A stretch of DNA of 64,000 bases from Silene conica (lineage: Eukaryota; Streptophyta; Magnoliopsida; Caryophyllales; Caryophyllaceae), in NCBI GenBank assembly GCA_029255685.2, contig CM055311.2:7135031-7199030 (forward strand). The letters are read 5' to 3'. This document shows, piece by piece, positions 20,130 through 30,789 of this stretch. Positions within the stretch are counted from its first letter, which is position 1; each line of letters begins with the position of its first letter. The position numbers and the translations under genes were made by a program. Under the pieces are notes generated by a model that was given only the letters and a program-made list of their open reading frames with translations, was not told where the DNA came from and did no database searches.

Positions 20130-22647
20130 TCAACCAAACCTACTGTCATTAGTGTACAAAGAATTGGAGTATTGCGACCGTTGTTGTTGAGAGTCGGAGA
20201 ACTGCGAAGACGAGTATTGTGGCCAATACTGCTGTGACTGGGGTACCGTGGGCGTTGTTTGAGAAGCTGTAAAAATCGGAGTGATGTACGTGGGAGTATT
20301 TCTTGTGTCACTGAAACCGCTCAAGTACGAGGATCCTTCACCGTTCGGGGTTTGGTTTGCTCGGGTCGTATTCATGGGTAGTATATTACCCACCGCATCG
20401 ACAACCTTGGGGTTTCTCCTCCTCTTTTTCTGTTTATCTAAACGTCTCCTTCCAGTCCCGCGCCTGCTTAGAGGGTCGCCAATGTCATCTTCCCGTCTCG
20501 CTGTGTTCGGCTTCGGCTGCTTGAAACTTAACCTATTCCGATCCCAAACTCTCATTGACACCCCACCTGCCGCAAAGGAGTCTACGGTATGTATCTCAGC
20601 TAGAGCCTCTAGTTCGTTGATTAGTTTGTCCCTACGAGTCTTGTAGATTGCAGACGCCTCATTGCTTTGCATTGCCAACCTTTTAATGTAGTCATTTTTC
20701 ATACTCATCCCGACAAACTTTTTGTTGCGTTCATTTGTTTCCGGGTCATAATATCCAACACGGATGTTCTCGTATCCTCGTACCAAATCTCTACGCCATC
20801 GATCCAAGATGTATTTATCCGGGATTCCCTTTACGTCTAAGAGGTCGAGGCACTTCATGATACGGCGACATAAGATCCCATGGAATTCAAATATCTTACA
20901 CCCGCACATATAGTCACCGTTCCTTGTGTCAATGGTGACCTCGAATGTCCTGCGATCTTTCCTCCAAATAGCTTCTGTGACCTTTGAAGTGGCCCTATAC
21001 CTCTTAATGTGTTCGAAAGGGCTTGGTTGTGTTTCGACATTGGTGCTAATACATCCGTAAACCTCGTTCTTTACCTCTTGGAATTTGCTGTTCGTGTAAA
21101 CCTTACTATAGATATCCTCGAACAATAACTGGGGATCCCATTTCAGCGGACTCTTTACGTCTTTTGCGTTGTTCACCTTCTCGTCCTCTACCTTTTTTTG
21201 TACGACATCATCGTACTGCTCCATGAACTGCATCAGTCCGGTTTCAATACTCACGTGTCCTTTAATCAGCCTATTTGTCTGCTCACTCCTCTGCGTGGAA
21301 GACATACCCGCAGAGAAGGTGTCCTTCCAATACATTGACATCCACCTTTCTCTTATCGACCATGCGTCGACTAACCACCTGTTCTGTCACAAATGGTGTT
21401 TATCTAAAAATTTGGCCCACGTATCATGCAATTCATCCACCGTCACACTTTCGTGCACTATTGTGCGCATATCTTTGTCTATGGCATCGAATTGAGGATG
21501 GTGCTTCAAATGATTATCAAAGTTCTGTAGAACATGCCAAAGACACAACCTGTGATCTGTTTCCGGGAATACTGCTCTGATGGCGCCCATCATTTTCCCG
21601 CATTGATTAGTGAGTAGTACCCGTGGAGCTCTGCCCATGCATTTCACCCATTTGTTGAACACCCAATTGAAGGACTCCGTCTCTTCGTGTGATATTAACG
21701 CTGCTGCATATAGTATTGTACTCCCGTGGTGGTTGACACCTACAAAAGGGCAGAATGGCATCTGATACCTATTGCTTAAGAAAGTGCTATCAAATGAGAT
21801 CGGGTCACCGAATGCGTGGTACATGGCACGACACCTTGCATCAGCCCAAAATATGTTGAACAATTTATTGTCCGAGTCCCTCTCAAAATCGTAGTAGAAA
21901 TCTGAATTTTGAGCTTTCAACATTTCAAAATGATCAACTATCGCCTGTGCGTCACGCACCGCGCAATCTGGGTTTGCGTCGTTCAACATTCACCAAGTTT
22001 CTAGCGTCCCTTCCGGTGAAAGAAAGATGTTGAAGTTCTCCAACCTCCCTAACCAGAGTGTTGAAGCTGCGGGTGATGGGGATGCCTGCCCTGTCATTCA
22101 TCATCAACCTTTCTTTGAAATACTCGTTTACATGCCTGTAGTGGACGAAGTGTCGACTCATTTATGGATTAACTTCGTGATTATGCTCGAAATTACATGT
22201 TCTGATTACGAATTTCCCAGTTTTCGCGTTGATTTGACCGAATACAAAAGTTTTACATACCTTAGGTTGTTTTATTTTCCGGGTGGGACTAGCCTCCGAA
22301 CACATTAGCCTAATCTTGGACATCATATGGAGCCGTGGTTCTTCCTCACCAGCGACGTTCTTCCGTACGCCCTGCGACTTGAATGACGACATAATTTTGC
22401 TACTCCGGACATACAGTTCAAATCCCTTCTTGTATGCGTAGGTGAAACAGAAAGCGGCGAAGGTCTCCCTGGAATCAAATTCCATGCCTACGGTGGGCTC
22501 TACAGCAGGTCCACCGTCACCATTTCCGACTAGAACATTGGCTGCCTCTCCTAGGATGTCAGTGGTGGTGTCATCGTCGTCAAAAATCTCGTTCTCTCCC
22601 TCGTCCGATAGTTCATAGTCTAAGTTTAAATCAATATTGTTGGCCAT
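20130..22647 (-). pseudogene. FAR1/FRS-type MULE transposase, pseudogene
   Basis: Read on the minus strand, the FAR1 DNA-binding zinc finger comes first (22647-22165: EFDSRETFAAFCFTYAYKKGF, ending with CNFEHNHEVNP). An in-frame TAA at 22164-22162 follows. The linker (SRHFVHYRHVNEYF) runs to a frameshift near 21960-21990. The MULE transposase domain comes next (DPISFDSTFLSNRYQMPF, CPFVGVNHHG, CLWHVLQNF), with an in-frame TGA at 21389-21387. The frame then runs intact through the SWIM-like region to 20130. The usual catalytic TDQ motif reads TNQ and the SWIM CxH pair reads CRR, so two key residues are altered. The C-terminus is Ser/Gln/Tyr-rich. FRS proteins are transposase-derived light-signalling transcription factors. 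This copy is inside TIRs and broken, so it is most likely a dead transposase. Confidence 0.85.
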
Positions 22648-23420
22648 TACATAAGAATATGAAGGTTATCTGGTTTATTTGTTATTTGGAGAAGATGAAG
22701 TTTGCAAGTTGAATTTGAATAAATAATTGTATTGTTTTAATTTATTTTCATTGGTTTGGGAAATTGTGAAGCTTATTGTGGAAGTTTAATATTACAATAA
22801 TATTATTAGTACGTAAGTCATTTGCAACTATTTTTTGTTTTAAATTACGATGAACTGTTAAAAACGATGATTTTTTATTTTAAAAAACGACTACTTATTG
22901 AATTTCTTTAGAAACTCAAATAAAATAAAAACGATATTTTATTTTAAAGAATGACTATTTTAAAAAAGACTACTTATTGAATTTCTTTAGAAACTCGAAT
23001 AAAATAAAAACGATTTTTTATTTTAAAAAACGACTACTTTCAAAAAAGAAAAAACGACTACAGTAAGATTTGAAAAATTAAGTTTACAAGTTCGATTTGA
23101 AAGATTAAGTAAAGTTTACAACTTTGATTTGAAAGATTAAGTTTACAAGTTAGATTTGAAAGATTAATTGTTATTTAGTTTCTTTTCATTTCATTGGTTT
23201 TGGGTAATTGTGAATCTTATTGTGGAAGCTTTGCTTAATAATTAGTAGTTTTTAATATTATTAGTACGTTTTAAACTATTTTTTTATTTAAATTTACGAT
23301 TTACTGTTTTAGAGAACGATTTTTCGTTTTAAAAAAGTAATCGAAATATACTTGAATTTATTCTGTTAAGTTAATGTTATTTAAAATAAATTATACATGA
23401 TTATAATTAAAAATGGTGAG
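22648..23420. repeat. AT-rich region with two short tandem repeats
   Basis: Two units of roughly 100 bp at about 22860-23050 share 'cttattgaatttctttagaa' and AAATAAAATAAAAACGAT. A second repeat of about 40 bp at 23065-23175 has three units of 'gatttgaaagattaag' with 'tttacaa'. No gene was found. Confidence 0.65.
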
Positions 23421-23977
23421 AGGGTTTCGGGTTTAGGGTTTAGAGTTTATGGTTTAGGGTTTAGGGTTTTAGGTTTTGAGTTTATGGTTTAGGGTTTAGG
23501 GTATATGTTTTAGGGTTTAGGGTTTAGGGTTTACTAAAGTATATGGTAGTTTCTCTGTTGAAAGCAATGTTGTTAGGATCGGACCGGTGGGATCGGATCG
23601 TACATTCGTAAGATGCTACTAATTAAGTAAAATACCTAGGATCGGGTTCGATCACCATTTTTTGAATCGTATATTCACAAGATACTACGATCAGGAGTAG
23701 AATCTTAACTCGATCCTACGATCCTACGATTACTCAATCTGATTCTACATTATTATTCGATCATGTATTTTACTTAATTAGTATTTTACCCGATCCTGCG
23801 TTAATTATGTATTTTACTAAATTAGTAGGATCTTATGATTCTACGATCCGATCCTACTGATTCGTTCCTAACAACATTGCTTTCAATAGAGAAACTACAA
23901 TATACTTTAGTAAACCCTGAACCCTAAACCCTAACCCCATAAAACCCTAGACCCTAATGTTACCCTAAACCCTAAAT
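23421..23977. repeat. Fold-back element bounded by inverted telomere-like repeats
   Basis: The left arm is about 110 bp of degenerate TTTAGGG repeats (23421-23532), then TTTACTAAAGTATATGG and AGTTTCTCTGTTGAAAGCAA. The right arm is the inverse: TTGCTTTCAATAGAGAAACT, ATATACTTTAGTAAA, then degenerate CCCTAAA repeats (to 23977). Inner portions (TGTTGTTAGGATCGG against CGTTCCTAACAACA) also pair. The centre is rich in CGATCCTACGAT-like blocks. No ORF is present, and no clear target duplication was found. Confidence 0.7.
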
Positions 23978-24315
23978 GTAACCATTATTTATTCAAAAAG
24001 TCATTTATTACATTTTAAATTATATGAATTTGATTTTATACGACATATTTTAGTTTTAGTATAGATAGAAGTACCACTTTAAATTGAATTGTAAATATGA
24101 ATTTGATTTTAGACGAATTTGATTTTAGACGACTTATTGTGATTAGAATAGTAATACATTGTAAATTTGAATTTGATTTTAGACGACATATTTTAATTTT
24201 AGAATATTTTATTTTTAAGAAGATCTTGGCCGTTGGTTTCACACGACATATACTACCTTTTGGGTTTCTTATTTTGTCAATAAAAGCGTAGAAAATCCAC
24301 CTCCATCCACTGTTT

Positions 24316-24318
<3 letters not shown>

Positions 24319-24380
<62 letters not shown>
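24319..24380. repeat. (CT)n microsatellite
   Basis: About 30 CT dinucleotides with one TC break. Confidence 0.95.
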
Positions 24381-24382
<2 letters not shown>

Positions 24383-24461
24383 AAACCATCACTTTCACTT
24401 TCTATTTTGTTCTACAAACCCTGACCTTCTCTCCATAAAAAACAAACCCTAACCCTAAAAA

Positions 24462-24662
24462 ATGGAGGCACTTCGAAGAGATACCATGACACTTATTCGA
24501 AGTTATGAGGAAGCAATAACCTTTGTTCGTCAACAACAGCTAAAAATGATGAATTTGGTGGTTTCGACTTTTGAATTTCGTAATCAAGCTTGTGAGTTAG
24601 GTATTGAGGGTGCACATGAAGCAATAACCTTTGTTCGTCAACACATTTCTTTTTTTTTTTAA
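24462..24662 (+). other. Short open frame with an internal 26-bp direct repeat
   Basis: The ATG at 24462 follows a CCCTAAA-rich leader and opens a 66-codon frame ending in poly-T. A 26-bp segment encoding EAITFVRQ occurs at about 24512 and again at about 24620, 108 bp apart and in frame. No family was recognised. The end runs into low-complexity sequence, so it may be a broken first exon or chance. Confidence 0.25.
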
Positions 24663-25068
24663 AAAAAAATACCAAAAAAAAAAAATATTTTCGTAAAAAT
24701 AACACAAATAATACGCATACTGTATAAATCAATGGCTTAAATGAAAAATATAACAAATGCCGTACAACTACGCTTACCTTAAATAATACTGAAATACCGT
24801 ATAAATACGAAGTACATTATAAATACACAACAATAAAAATACAATTTGTCAAACTATTTAATGACATAATTAAGAATTATAATATGTTAATTAAGTACAA
24901 AAGCATTTAATAGGAGTAATAATCATATATATATCTTACTATTGCAATAGCCAAAGTGCTGACTTGGCATCGCAGAAAACTTCCTTAGTCTGATGTAGCA
25001 CGATTTCAGAGTTACTGCAAAATTTCCAAAAATAAATTTTTTTTAAAAAAAAAATTAAAAACCCGTGA

Positions 25069-25535
25069 TCTTTCGGTTATTATGGAGATCTTTCAGTTAT
25101 TATGGATGGATTATGGATTGCAATTAATTCCCAAAAAGAAGTCAAATAACCGTGAAGAATAATTTCAAAACCGTCATGAATAATTTTCATCCATAATATC
25201 TGCAATAGGCGAAAATCATGGAATAATTTCCTAAACTAAATGCTAACTCTAAGCAATTATTTTAAAAATAGAAATATTATGGAATACTATTTTAAAAGGA
25301 TTAAGCAGTCTAAATCCCAGCAACACTGATGTTTCAGTTATTATGGATTGAAATTCATTCAAATTTTTTTTTAAAAAACCATGAAGAATAATTTAAAAAC
25401 CGTCATGAATAATTTTCATTCCATAATATCTGCAAAAGGCGAAAATATTGGAATATTTTCCTAAACTAAATACTAACTATAAGCAAAACTTTTATAAATA
25501 GAAATATTATGAAATGAAATTTTAAAAACTACAAT
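25069..25535 (+). repeat. Two roughly 250-bp tandem units within the Helitron
   Basis: Both units share 'cagttattatggatt', 'gtgaagaataatttcaaaac'-like and ATAATATCTGCAA plus GGCGAAAAT blocks in the same order. A partial third unit is visible to about 25700. Confidence 0.65.
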
Positions 25536-25969
25536 TCTACAAGTATCATATTCCATATATGATTCTATAATTCCAAATCATATTATGGAATATTATGGAA
25601 TGAAAGATTTCGTAAATCAAATTTAAAACACTGTGAAGAATATTGTTTTAAAAATAGAAAGTAGAAATATTGTGGAATGAAATTTCAAAAACTGGAAGCA
25701 TGCTAAATTCCAGCAATAGTATAATTGTATATATGAGTTACATATTTTAAAAATGGTGCAATGGGTAATTAGAGGTGTACTAATTCTATTGTAAGTCTTG
25801 ATCATCTTAATGAACAAATATATGATAGCTCATGTATACCGTCATACCGACATGTGTCATAAATAATTCAAAATTTATTTATACGTATATAATTAATCAA
25901 CTTTCTTTGATATTATTAAATACTATATTCATCTAAAGTTAAAAACAGGCCACCGTAAATAATTAATTT

Positions 25970-26416
25970 GGCCCTGTTTGGTAAACAACGGATTAATATT
26001 GGCAGAAGCAGATTTAAAAAGCAGATTTGACTAGCAGAATGATTTAGCGGATTTGACTAGTAGATTTATTTAGCAGAATTATTTTAGAGTGTTTGGTAAT
26101 TAGCAGATTAAATTAGCAGATTGTCTAGAATCTTTGTAAAATGACATATAAGGACATAAAAAAATTATTTATTAAATATATAAAAGGAATGTTAGTATTT
26201 TATTAAGAGGGTAAATAAGTCAATTTTTTTCTTTCTAATATGCTAATCCAATATGCTGGTAGGAGCAACATATTGTAAAATAGCATATTGGACCCCAATA
26301 TACTATTTCAATATGTCATTAACCAAACACCCTAAATAGCATATTGGTTGGTCAAACATGCTAATTGCCTCAAATATGCTAATTTTTCTGCAATATGCTG
26401 TTTACCAAACAGCGCC
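25970..26416. mobile_element. MITE nested in the Helitron
   Basis: The termini are GGCCCTGTTTGGTAAACA and TGTTTACCAAACAGCGCC, 17 of 18 bases complementary. TTT on both sides may be a 3-bp target duplication. The interior is AT-rich with AATATGCTAATTT-like inverted subrepeats and no coding. Confidence 0.75.
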
Positions 26417-26532
26417 TTTGTTTATCTTCAATATTATTAACTATATTCATCTAAAATTTTAAAAACAGACCCGTGAATTTCACGGGTTACAACCTAGTTA
26501 GGAGAGAGTGGAAAAGAAAGATTCCTTCAGAC

Positions 26533-26587
26533 TGCCAAGTGTCACGGTTTCATTGAGAGTGTAGCAAAGCTCTCCTACACCAGGTGT
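26533..26587 (-). repeat. Right TIR of the MULE-like element
   Basis: Inverted counterpart of 19120-19175. It starts 36 bp after the Helitron end, so the Helitron inserted just inside this TIR. Confidence 0.55.
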
Positions 26588-26704
26588 AAATGTAGCCTTT
26601 TCGCTTTTATAAACACGTGGTTCCAACTAGGGATTTGGACTTTATCATGTATTTCATACAACTTGAATGATACAGTTTTCTCTATTTTTAACATACTATT
26701 TTCA

Positions 26705-26872
26705 GTAGGTCTTGCTTGTGACGGACTAATCCGTCACAAGTTTGTGACCTCTCACAAAAAGAGAGAGGGAATAAGGTGGGGCACCCTTCATGTGCTTTCC
26801 CACTCACCTCTCATGGGTATTTTGTGAGAGGAAACGGTATCCTTGTGACAGACGTCGCCGTCACAAATGAGA
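26705..26872. mobile_element. MITE-like element with a hairpin at each end
   Basis: The outer ends TCTTGCTTGTGACGG (about 26710) and CCGTCACAAATGAGA (to 26872) match inversely at about 12 of 15 positions. Each end is also palindromic on its own: CTTGTGACGG...CCGTCACAAG at 26715-26740, and CTTGTGAC...GTCACAA at 26842-26866. A related CCGTCACAAGCTTGTGAC stretch lies near 7177. No coding capacity. Confidence 0.5.
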
Positions 26873-27171
26873 ATTTGTGTACTATTTTAGCCTGATCAAA
26901 ATTGAAAAAATAATCACAGGATATTGAATCAGGAATCTTTTATTTTATAAAGTTTTCATGTAACCTGAAGAGTTATTAATTAATTGTTCTTATCATTGGT
27001 GCGAAACCCAGATTGGAAAATAGGTTTAAAAAGTAGGAAATTTACGGGTTGGTTTTTTAAATCTCTTTTGCTAGATGTAGTATACTTTAGACTGTTTCAC
27101 CCTTCTCATTTATCTCCTAGAATTACATGGAAGATAAAAAATCGTTAATGAAATCACGTTGACAATACCAC
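26873..27171. other. Unassigned AT-rich sequence left of the large copia element
   Basis: No open frame or repeat end was recognised. By the nesting logic, the part nearest 27172 should join to 61002 at the empty site of the copia insertion. Confidence 0.4.
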
Positions 27172-27176
27172 CACCC

Positions 27177-28545
27177 TGTTGGAGCTAATGTCCTCCACAG
27201 TCAGTGCGATAACACGAATAAATCTCTTAAAAGAACACAGGGTATACTTTTTAGCCAGTTGATTCACGTTTATCAATAACGATTGGCTTGCTAGAAAGTT
27301 TGACGTTATTGTTATACAGATGGCGGTAATCAACTGGTCCCTAAGAGTCACACTTAAAGGATGGAATCTGAGAGATATGATTAGATGAAAATGTAATCAT
27401 ATTGATACCCTATTAGACTAAACGGTTAGTCAATGTAATGATGATGTAATTATTTTATACTGAATAAATAATATTAGCTGAGACAAATTAAAGTGTTAAA
27501 TTTGAAATTAAATATAAAATGTTATATTTAATTTTTGTGTAATGAAATTATTTAATAAAGATTAAGTGCATGTTTGGACTTGTTTATGGAAAATAATTTT
27601 TACTTTTGTAAAGGAGTTTTTACAAAACTAGTTCTTGATAAAATTGTTCATGTTTGGCCAAAATTTTTAAAAAACTATTTTTATCAGTTTTATCGTGTTT
27701 GGTTTAATTAGTTTCTATCATTGTTTTGTATTTTGGCGCTCAAATAACTTAGAGCAACGTGAAAAGAGAAACAGAAGTAACAATTTGCTACTTCTGTTTC
27801 TAGGTGTTTCTAGGAGTCAGTTTTAGAATTTTTGTTTAATAAAATTAGTTTTTAGTTTTTTAAAAAGTAGTGTTTGACCCAGCTTCTATTTATTTGGTTG
27901 AAAAACAGTTAAAAGCAGGGCCAAACACATACTAAATGATTTAATTAAATATAAAAGGTTATAATTAATTAGTGTATTATAAATATACGATATTTATACA
28001 AGATAAAACATTACAGATAAGAGAGAATATAACCGATTCTATACAGATAGAATTTCGGTGAGCAGGGAATTTTCAGCCAATGAGTGCCGTGTGGGACAGT
28101 AGTGCACGACACAACTGGATCAAATATTAAGTTGTTAAGTTGTTGTGAAGTGTTAGAGGTAGACCCAAATACCGATTTGGGGATCCTAGTTGATGTCTAA
28201 TAACAAGGTAGTTTGTAGCTATATATAGGACCTACCAACGGCACATATAACTTACGAGTTCCACACGACTGACTCCCTCTCTCTAGCTTTCATCTTACTC
28301 AAAATTAAAGGTAATTTTGCAGTTTCTAACTCAGGAAGGGGTATTTCTTGGAACATCTTGGGTGCAACAATTAGGAGGATATCTATCTTGATATCTTATC
28401 TTAGGCCTTTGCAAGGACAAAATGTTAAATCTTGTTCCCAATCTTTGTATCTCGTATTGCGTTTATGACTATAAATCGTACCTTATAAATTCGTTATAAT
28501 CCTACATATAAAGAATTGGAAATATATACATATATTTTTCCCACA
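27177..28545 (+). repeat. 5' LTR of copia C
   Basis: Starts TGTTGGAGCTAATG and ends TTTTTCCCACA. Its length is 1369 bp, including a 367-bp MITE plus 3-bp duplication, so about 1.0 kb without it. It aligns along its length to 59981-60996. A probable TATA stretch (CTATATATAGG) lies near 28218, matching CTATAAATAGG near 60658 in the other LTR. Confidence 0.92.
27566..27932. mobile_element. Tourist-like MITE within the 5' LTR of copia C
   Basis: The TIR-like ends GTGCATGTTTGG and CCAAACACATAC are flanked by TAA on both sides (27563-27565, 27933-27935). The 3' LTR of the same element has the uninterrupted site (aaagattaaatgattt near 60366), which proves the insertion and its exact borders. Confidence 0.92.
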
Positions 28546-28547
28546 AG

Positions 28548-28559
28548 TGGTATCAGAGC
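28548..28559 (+). promoter_or_regulatory. Primer binding site of copia C (tRNA-iMet type)
   Basis: TGGTATCAGAGC begins two bases after the 5' LTR end and is the standard initiator-Met tRNA complement of plant copia elements. Confidence 0.9.
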
Positions 28560-29452
28560 GTTAGGTATACGAAATTTATTTTATATGATTTTCATAAACG
28601 TTATTTCTTTAAAAAAAAAACAGCGGTACTGTTCACGAAAAAAAAAACTTTTTTTTTCGAGCAACCTTTTTATTTTTATTTTTTTATTTCGGGTAATTTT
28701 TTTATGGGCTATTTCGGCTTGTTTTTTTTTCTTCTTATGCATTATAAGGATAATGTATACATGTTGTGAAAAAGTTCACAAGTTTTGATACCCAATTATT
28801 TTTAAACGGTTTAAAATAATGTTGGATTAGTTCATATTATACGATAATATGAATACGTTTGTTTGATTAATATTATGTGATTAATTACGGAATTAGCACA
28901 TAATTTAAATCATTAAATGGTGTTTTGGGTAATTTATTCTACATAATTACGGAATTATGTCTTGAATGAATAATTTATTTGTATGATGCATATTATATTA
29001 ATGTTGAATGGATTTATTTACGTTTTTGCAATCAGTTGTAAATTGCAATACTTAGTGTGACCTTAGTAAATCATGTTTTCGTAATGAAGGAAACATGATT
29101 TGTAATGTAATTATGAGATCTCGAATCTCCCTTGCGTAATATTTTTTATTATGTTGTAGGAATTAGAATGTAATAATAGGATATTATTATGTAATTCAAA
29201 ATGTAATAAAGAAGACAAAGACGAAGATCAGATTGCTCACTCCCACTACATCACCAAGAAGGAACGTCAAGTCAAGACAAGCTTCTAGGGTCCATTGCTG
29301 CCAAGCTTCTAGGGTCCATTGTTGAATGGATTCCAAAGTTTCATTTTTTTGTTCTTTTTGGTAGGATAGGCCACACTAGGACTTGTTTTACTTTTGTTCT
29401 TATTTCCGTTTTTGCTTATAATTCACAGAATTTTTGCATCATTTTTCCGCCT
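28560..29452 (+). other. Leader of copia C, first part
   Basis: Untranslated AT-rich leader with poly-A and poly-T runs, and a 22-bp tandem duplication of a CAAGCTTCTAGGGTCCATTG block near 29278-29322. It parallels 49308-50525 of copia B and ends at the insertion site CGCCT (29448-29452). It resumes at 44106. Confidence 0.75.
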
Positions 29453-30465
29453 TGTAACACCCCGTAATTTTATAATAATATTTTATTATGAAAGTATTTT
29501 ATTTAATTAATTATTTTGAAGTTTAATAATATATTTTGGAAGTCTATATTTATAACCTCCGTCCTATATTTTATTATTTCTCGTTTTGATCTACTTTTGG
29601 ATGGGTTAAAACGTCCGTGCAATATTTAATTATTTTAATTTAATATTTAGTTTTCTATTTCAAGTTCTCTTTACGTTTTAATATGGCTCAATCGGATTTG
29701 TAATCAGATAATCCATTGTATGAGCTAATAGACCAAAAGCCCATTAGTTAATCTCCTTATAAATAGATTTTAACCTAGCAAGCAACTAGGTCAAATTCAT
29801 ATGTTTGTGCGTACGTTGGCCGCGCGACTTCTCACCTCTTTTCTCTCTTTCGTTCTCTTTTCTTCCTATTGATTTCATTGTTGAATATCTTTTCTTCTTT
29901 CAAACTCATACATAAATTATATTTTCACAATCCTTCCTCTTACCTCTACAATAAAATCTATTCAAAATATTTTATTGGTAATTATTTGTATGGACCTTTA
30001 GACCTATGTTTTGGGTCTCTTGTTTTGTGTTTAAAGAAGAAGAAGTCTTTCTTTTTGGAGTTTTCGAAAGAGTGATGGTTTGATACAATTTCTATCATAA
30101 GGATTTGGATTTACGCTTTCTTTAAAGTTGCCTTTTGGGGTTATTGACACGTGTTGGAGACAAGACTTTATTGGTCGTATTCTTTATGAAGGTTTTCATT
30201 AATTGCCAAAAAGGTAACTAGGTGTTTCTCTTTTAATTGTGTTTATGCCAATTGATGTAATTAATATGATTTAATGATTGTTTGTACGATTGGTACATGT
30301 TTGATTATTTATTGTCATGAATTAATTGTGCTCCATATATTTATGAATGCTTTATTATCGTAATTGTGGACTATAATATGTTAATAAGTCGTTATGGGTG
30401 TCGTGTGCAACTAGGGTTCGCGAGAAACCCTAGATGGCGACAAGGCTAATGGCCAAGAGCGTTGC

Positions 30466-30789
30466 TCAAGGTTATAGTTGAAGTATGTGTAACCTTGAAA
30501 ATATGATTCGAGGTTATAACTGAACTAGTACAACCTTGAGTACGACTCAAAGTTATAGCTGAAGTTAATGTAACTTTGAACACGAGTTAAAGTTATAGCT
30601 GAGACTAATATAAACCTGAGGTATGACTCAAGGTTATGGTTAGTGCTAGTATAACTTTAGGTTTGTGTCAAGGTTTGGCTAAGGTTACCATAACCTCAAG
30701 CCATATGTCAAAGTTATAGTCGAGGTTGGTATAACTTCGCATCCATTACTTATGTTATAGTTAAAGTTACTATAACTTTGGTTGTTTAT
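30466..30789 (+). repeat. AAGTTATA-type hairpin array (LTR 1; also 36510-36833 and 42556-42879)
   Basis: About eight units spaced 35-60 bp apart have a left arm like TCAAAGTTA or CAAGGTTA and a complementary right arm like TAACTTTGA or TAACCTTG. The clearest are CAAGGTTA/TAACCTTG (30467/30490), TCAAAGTTA/TAACTTTGA (30547/30571) and AAAGTTA/TAACTTT near 30773. AAGG pairs with CCTT and AAAG with CTTT within units. Some units are imperfect. Confidence 0.7.

Larger units (their letters stand above)
24934..26497 (+). mobile_element. Non-autonomous Helitron
   Basis: The 5' end starts TCTTACTATTGCAATAG with a nearby CTGACTTGGCA block, like many plant Helitrons. The 3' end has the hairpin ACCCGTGAATTTCACGGGT (26469-26487), then TACAAC and CTAG at 26494-26497. 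Flanking bases are A (24933) and T (26498), the AT insertion site of Helitrons. Its 1564 bp have no Rep/helicase coding. It holds internal tandem copies (about 25069-25535) and a MITE (25970-26416). Confidence 0.8.
19120..26587 (-). mobile_element. Degenerate Mutator-like element (MULE) with long TIRs
   Basis: The segment 19120-19175 (acccctagtgtagg..., ...gtttgctacactttcaat) matches the reverse complement of 26533-26587 at about 40 of 52 positions, with weaker similarity continuing outward about 20 bp. A FAR1/MuDR-class transposase pseudogene lies between them on the minus strand. Long TIRs around such a transposase are typical of MULEs. A 9-bp target duplication could not be recognised, so outer limits are approximate. 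The interior has been invaded by a fold-back element and a Helitron. Confidence 0.55.

Noticed and set aside
20130..21341. Functional FRS transcription factor gene
   Set aside because: The 403-codon frame lacks the N-terminal DNA-binding and most of the transposase domain. The upstream parts are in line but broken by stops and a frameshift.
23421..23532. Chromosome end
   Set aside because: The repeats are degenerate, short, interstitial and mirrored by an inverted set at 23911-23977, with ordinary sequence on both sides.
28548..28559. tRNA-Met gene fragments at each TGGTATCAGAGC
   Set aside because: Only the 12-base primer binding site is present after each LTR. No tRNA cloverleaf follows.
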